A stretch of DNA of 64,000 bases from Leptolyngbya sp. KIOST-1 (lineage in GTDB: Bacteria > Cyanobacteriota > Cyanobacteriia > Phormidesmidales > Phormidesmidaceae), in the NCBI RefSeq assembly GCF_000763385.1, contig NZ_JQFA01000002.1:2356001-2420000 (forward strand). The letters are read 5' to 3'. Numbering within the stretch: the stretch's first letter is position 1; each line of letters opens with the position of its first letter. Positions 60,601-64,000 of the stretch are shown here, one piece after another. Position numbers and translations under genes: made by a program. Below the pieces are notes generated by a model. That model ran no database searches. It saw only the letters and a list, made by a program, of their open reading frames with translations, and was not told the DNA's origin.

Positions 60601-62340
60601 TTACCCTGTCATTTCCTCTGCCACGGGTGTAGGGGTGTACTGCAGGCAGTCGAGCCGGTTGGCGGGCATGGTGAGGTAGAGCACGTCGCCATCGGCCAGG
60701 GTGACGTCCAGCAAGTCGTAGCCGTGCAGGGTGCGGTGGGCCGACTCAATGTACAGCGGCACCAGGTGGGCAGTTTGGGCCACGGTCTGGATGGGTTGGT
60801 TGTAGAAAGGATGGTGGGGCGTGATCAGCGTCGCGATCGCCACCCACAGCAGATCCCCGGCCATGCCGTTGCCGAGAATGCGGCCCCCCAGGGCGGCGGC
60901 GGCGAACGTGGGGGCGGCCAGGTCCATGGGGCTGAGCACCTGGTCAAACTCAAACACCTGCTGCACCTGCCGGGCAAACTCGGCATCGTAGATTCGCACC
61001 ACGGCGGGCACCTGGGGGCTAATGCTGCGGGCGGTAAGGGCAATTTCTAAATTGACGGTGTCGTCGCTGGTGACCACTAGCAGGGCCTGGGCCGAGGCCA
61101 GGTTGACGGTTTCCAGGGTGGAGGTCAGGTTGGCATCGGCGATGATGACCGGAATTTTGAGCGCCTTGACCGCGGGCAAAAAGCGATTGCCCACATCCTG
61201 CTCGATCACCGCTACCTTGTACCCGGTTTGGTGCAGGTGAAGGGCAATCCGGTAGCCCACGCCCCCCAGCCCGCAGACAATGTAGTGATGCTGGCGGGGC
61301 ATGCGGGCTACGCTCCACAGGCTCTGGAAGTGGGATCCCAGAATAAAGTCGTTCAGCAGCGCATAGCAGATGCCGATCACCCCCGCTCCCACCAGCATCA
61401 TCACGGCGGTGAACACTTTGATCGCCGAGGAGGCGTTTTCGGCCACCTGTTCCTGGCCACCAGCACCGGTGATCATGCCCACCGAGAAGTAGAGGGCATC
61501 CACCCAGCTGGTGTTGAGGTTGTGCCAGAGGTAGGTAAAGGTGGCCAGGCCAATGGTGATCAGCAGCGCCAGAATCACCAGTAGGGTGGCCCGGGCGCGG
61601 CGTCGACCGTGGTCCAGGGTGACCAGTAGCCGCTGCCAAAACTGGGCCACGTGGCGAGACTTGAGCAGGGGCTGCTGGGGCTGGGTAGCTATCACCAGGC
61701 GATCGCCCGCCTGCAATACCTCCCCCGTTACCACCGCCGTTACCAGGTCGATCGGTCGGCGGGCCGAATGGTAGTGAATCAACAGCTGCGATCGATTGTT
61801 CCACAAGGCTTTGAGGGGTTTGCCATACCAGGGATGGGCGGCGTCGATCACCTCCTCGTACATGGGCCAGGTCTGCTCAAACAGACGTAGCTGACCGATC
61901 GCCCGGTTGCCCCGCGCCGCAAAGGCAAACAGCGGAGCCGCCAGCGCCGCCGAGCTGAGGCTTACATGGTGAGGCAGGGTGTGATCCAGGCGCTCCCCCA
62001 GGCCAATGTTGAACAGCCGATTGATGATGCGAATGTTGGGGTTGAGGATGCGCGCTTGGGTCAGGATGGCCAGGTTGAGAGCGTCATCAGAGGTGGCCAG
62101 CACCAGGGTGTGGGCCTGGTGAATGCCCGCATGGGTGAGCGTAGTGGGCGATCGCAGCTCCCCCACCACAATCTCGCCGCCCACCTCTGGCATCGGATGG
62201 TAGCTCACCCCCACCACCCGGGCCCCCTGCTGCCGCAGCAGGCCAAAAATCCGCAACCCCGTGCGACCCAGGCCGCAGACAATGATGTGGGGACGCTGGG
62301 ATGAGGGCAGTTCCCGAGGCGTTAAGGATGTCACGGCCAT
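60601..62340 (-). CDS. Ion channel with two TrkA-N/RCK domains
   Basis: A 579-residue membrane protein arranged RCK-pore-RCK. The N-terminal nucleotide-binding domain begins HIIVCGLGRTGLRIFGLLRQ (near residue 18) and is followed by a TrkA-C-like stretch. A two-helix pore unit follows: TLLVILALLITIGLATFTYL near 252-271, pore segment LYFSVGMITGAGG, then VFTAVMMLVGAGVIGICYAL. The second RCK begins HYIVCGLGGVGYRIALHLHQ near 355. The selectivity filter is not TVGYG, so potassium selectivity is uncertain. It may be a general cation channel gated by nucleotide or pH. Confidence 0.85.
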   Translation of the reverse strand: MAVTSLTPRELPSSQRPHIIVCGLGRTGLRIFGLLRQQGARVVGVSYHPMPEVGGEIVVGELRSPTTLTHAGIHQAHTLVLATSDDALNLAILTQARILNPNIRIINRLFNIGLGERLDHTLPHHVSLSSAALAAPLFAFAARGNRAIGQLRLFEQTWPMYEEVIDAAHPWYGKPLKALWNNRSQLLIHYHSARRPIDLVTAVVTGEVLQAGDRLVIATQPQQPLLKSRHVAQFWQRLLVTLDHGRRRARATLLVILALLITIGLATFTYLWHNLNTSWVDALYFSVGMITGAGGQEQVAENASSAIKVFTAVMMLVGAGVIGICYALLNDFILGSHFQSLWSVARMPRQHHYIVCGLGGVGYRIALHLHQTGYKVAVIEQDVGNRFLPAVKALKIPVIIADANLTSTLETVNLASAQALLVVTSDDTVNLEIALTARSISPQVPAVVRIYDAEFARQVQQVFEFDQVLSPMDLAAPTFAAAALGGRILGNGMAGDLLWVAIATLITPHHPFYNQPIQTVAQTAHLVPLYIESAHRTLHGYDLLDVTLADGDVLYLTMPANRLDCLQYTPTPVAEEMTG

Positions 62341-62433
62341 AGCCAGCCAACACAGATACTATGTTCTGTTGTCGAGGCTGGAGACTGAAGCCGCTGTAGT
62401 CTGAGGCACGTTGTCGTAAAAGTTTGAGCAATG

Positions 62434-62530
62434 GGAAAATGAATTCAAAGTTCAGAATTGAGAATTCAAAATTTTGCATTTTGAACTTGAATTTTTTCCT
62501 CGGCATCCCCTCATCCCCCCATCTCCTCAT
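62434..62530 (+). repeat. AT-rich and CT-rich short tandem repeat block
   Basis: First AATTCAAA-type units of both orientations (GAATTCAAAG, GAATTCAAAATTTTG, TTTTGAACTTGAA), a known cyanobacterial AATTCAA repeat. Then CATCCCC and CATCTCC units from about 62504, running into the end of the next gene. No gene in the block. Confidence 0.75.
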
Positions 62531-62742
62531 CCCTCCCCCGGTGGCTCCCCAATCTCCTCACTCTTACCCCGCACTGGCGGCAGCTTCTCCACCAGCCCCA
62601 TCTCAAAGGCAGAGTCGGGCAGCTCGCCCGCCAGGTATTTTCCCGGTTCAAACACACGACCGGGGGTGAGGCACATCTGCCGCAGTTCCACCACTTCTTC
62701 GCTCAGAAACATGGTGCGAGATAAACGTCGTTCCAGGCCCAT
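62527..62742 (-). CDS. Small protein translated with Raf1, hypothetical
   Basis: A 71-residue soluble protein (SRTMFLSEEVVELRQMCLTP, then GRVFEPGKYLAGELPDSAFE and a Pro/Glu-rich end). I recognise no family, though similar small proteins may exist downstream of raf1 in other cyanobacteria (unverified). Its ATG lies nine bases after the raf1 stop codon, and the AGGAG ribosome site overlaps that stop, so translation is probably coupled to Raf1. A role in carbon fixation is an inference from this link alone. The 3' end runs into CT-rich repeats. Confidence 0.7.
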   Translation of the reverse strand: MGLERRLSRTMFLSEEVVELRQMCLTPGRVFEPGKYLAGELPDSAFEMGLVEKLPPVRGKSEEIGEPPGEG

Positions 62743-62751
62743 AGCGGTCTC

Positions 62752-63828
62752 CTATTCGTCTAGCTGCCAGAGTTCACGGTTGTAGTTTTCGTCGAGAATG
62801 CGTTTGGGCCGCAGAATCAGGATGATTTTGCCCAAAATGGGGGTTTCGATCGGGCTGGGCGACCAGACCAGGGTGAGCTGATCGGCTTCGGCGGTGAGAA
62901 AGTAGCCGTCGTCGTCCCAGGTGCGATCGCTGCGATCGACCACCACCAGCACCGTCTCATCGGCAGCCTCAGCAGGATAGTTGGGTAGCAATCGCGATTG
63001 AGCCAGCAGCCCCACCGGGTCTTCGGCCCGAAAGATCACCTGCCAGCCGGGCACCGCAATCCAGGCGCTGGCCCCGCTGGCGCTGACCATGCTGAAGGGC
63101 CCCTCGGGCACCACCACCGGCACCGCCTTCAGGTCTTCCACCGTCAGGGGCATCTGCCCAACCACGGGGATCACGCGCGGTAGCTCGGTTTCAGTCTCCA
63201 GCCGGTAGAGGGGCAGCCGGGGGGCAGGGCGGCTTTTGACCACAGTAAAGTCGGTCAGCAGCTTTTCGAGCTGCTGGCGGGCGGTGGGACTGTCGGCAAA
63301 GCGCAGCCCCTGGGCAATCAGCCGAGAGCGGTCCTGCAGGTCGTCTTTTTGGCGAGCCAGCTTCCAGAAGTGGTAGGCGATCGCATCCCCCGGCCGATCG
63401 CCAAAGCCCGGCGGGTTCTCCTTGCGGTAGGAATATTCTTTAACGGGCTTGACCAGGTCGCGCACCGCCTCGGAGTCAAGCCCATGCTGTAGAGCGAAGT
63501 CGGCCATGGCGGCGCGATCGCCCTGGGAGAGCAGCCGCAGTTCGTAGAGCGAATCGCTGCCCTGCCGGGTAAAGTGGGCCTGGGTGGCCTCTTTCACTCC
63601 GGCCTTGAGCGCCGACTGGTAGACCTGCTCGGCCACCACAATTTGGTTTTGCTGGATGGGCTCAAAGCCCGTTTCCTCAAAAATTTTCTGGGGGGTGAGG
63701 CCCGCCTTTTGCAGCGCCTGGCAGCCCTGGGCCCAATCAACCCAGGTGCCTTCCTTGCGCCGCAGCCGCAGCAGGATGTCCTGTACGGCAGCGGCATCGG
63801 GGGGAGACGAAGAACCGGGGAAAACCAT
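62752..63828 (-). CDS. raf1: RuBisCO accumulation factor Raf1
   Basis: Raf1 is a dimeric assembly chaperone that holds RbcL dimers until small subunits bind to form Rubisco. The 358 residues include the helical N-terminal alpha domain (LLRLRRKEGTWVDWAQGCQA, LTPQKIFEETGFEPIQQNQI), a flexible linker, and a beta-rich C-terminal domain that dimerises (IPVVGQMPLTVEDLKAVPVV, WQVIFRAEDPVGLLAQ). The C-terminal IILILRPKRILDENYNRELW, with its basic patch, is typical. ATG 63828 is preferred; a GTG at 63840 in a HIP1 octamer is in frame. The small gene at 62742 follows with coupled translation. Confidence 0.93.
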   Translation of the reverse strand: MVFPGSSSPPDAAAVQDILLRLRRKEGTWVDWAQGCQALQKAGLTPQKIFEETGFEPIQQNQIVVAEQVYQSALKAGVKEATQAHFTRQGSDSLYELRLLSQGDRAAMADFALQHGLDSEAVRDLVKPVKEYSYRKENPPGFGDRPGDAIAYHFWKLARQKDDLQDRSRLIAQGLRFADSPTARQQLEKLLTDFTVVKSRPAPRLPLYRLETETELPRVIPVVGQMPLTVEDLKAVPVVVPEGPFSMVSASGASAWIAVPGWQVIFRAEDPVGLLAQSRLLPNYPAEAADETVLVVVDRSDRTWDDDGYFLTAEADQLTLVWSPSPIETPILGKIILILRPKRILDENYNRELWQLDE

Positions 63829-64000
63829 TGCGATCGCCACGTCAATGCTACATTCTCCCTGACTCTATCGCGGATAGCTGCCCTTCACCGCTACCGTGAG
63901 ACAAAACTTGGGCCAAAACGTGAGACAAAATCGGGGCCGAAAATCGGGCTAAAACTGGAGCCAAAAATAGGGGTTGACGATGGTACCCCCCTTGCGTCAC
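63829..64000. repeat. Right edge: upstream of raf1, with short direct repeats
   Basis: CGTGAGACAAAA occurs at 63895-63906 and 63919-63930, and AAAAT/C-GGGG-CC-type units continue to about 63976. The raf1 promoter should lie here. No coding frame with a known signature before the window ends. Confidence 0.5.

Overview
The window looks like chromosomal DNA of a filamentous, non-heterocystous cyanobacterium, perhaps close to the Leptolyngbya/Nodosilinea/Phormidium group (the lineage is inference). The grounds are genes found only in oxygenic phototrophs (chlG, petC-petA, ndhF1/ndhD1, thf1/psb29, raf1, a DUF98 chorismate lyase for plastoquinone), many cyanobacteria-only small families (DUF2862, DUF3067, DUF3531, TIGR04376), frequent HIP1 octamers (GCGATCGC), high GC content, and heptamer tandem repeats between genes. 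I see no rRNA or tRNA gene, CRISPR array, prophage or intact insertion sequence. Nearly all genes are housekeeping or photosynthetic.

Layout. 1-10 kb: end of a peptidoglycan-binding protein, hisF, a DUF2862 protein, a Get3-like ATPase followed by chlG, a class A penicillin-binding protein with a low-complexity tail, a small thylakoid-type membrane protein, a degenerate rhodanese and a TIGR04376 protein. 10-20 kb: ndhF1 and ndhD1, a six-PAS/GAF/GGDEF sensor and a secreted S1C protease with two PPC domains. 20-30 kb: a lone allophanate-hydrolase C-terminal domain, chorismate lyase, a CDF metal transporter, SbcD, a lipoprotein, a CPBP protease, a TspO-like protein, a Tat-exported aldo/keto reductase and a GH57 enzyme. 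30-40 kb: a LysR regulator, a DUF4160/DUF2442 pair, a glycosyltransferase, thf1, a PanE-type reductase, a cysteine-rich small protein, an RNA m5C methyltransferase, a UbiA prenyltransferase and gatB. 40-50 kb: a DUF58 protein, typA, petC-petA, DUF3067, a VOC protein, prs, DUF3531 and a TPR protein. 50-64 kb: an ABC ATPase with rsmG, hisIE, an ABC-F protein, gpmI-secG, an XPB-like helicase, a Uma2 nuclease, a two-RCK ion channel, and raf1 with a coupled small gene.

Working together. Chorismate lyase and the UbiA prenyltransferase would be the first two steps of plastoquinone head-group synthesis. NDH-1 subunits and cytochrome b6f subunits use that quinone pool. ChlG, Thf1 and Raf1 serve chlorophyll, photosystem II and Rubisco. 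hisF and hisIE sit about 50 kb apart, as is usual for scattered cyanobacterial his genes.

The least ordinary material is non-coding. Two dispersed palindromic repeat families (A: four copies; B: three copies) and several heptamer tandem arrays lie almost exactly at gene ends, and in many cases the stop codon (usually TAG followed by G) is part of the repeat itself.
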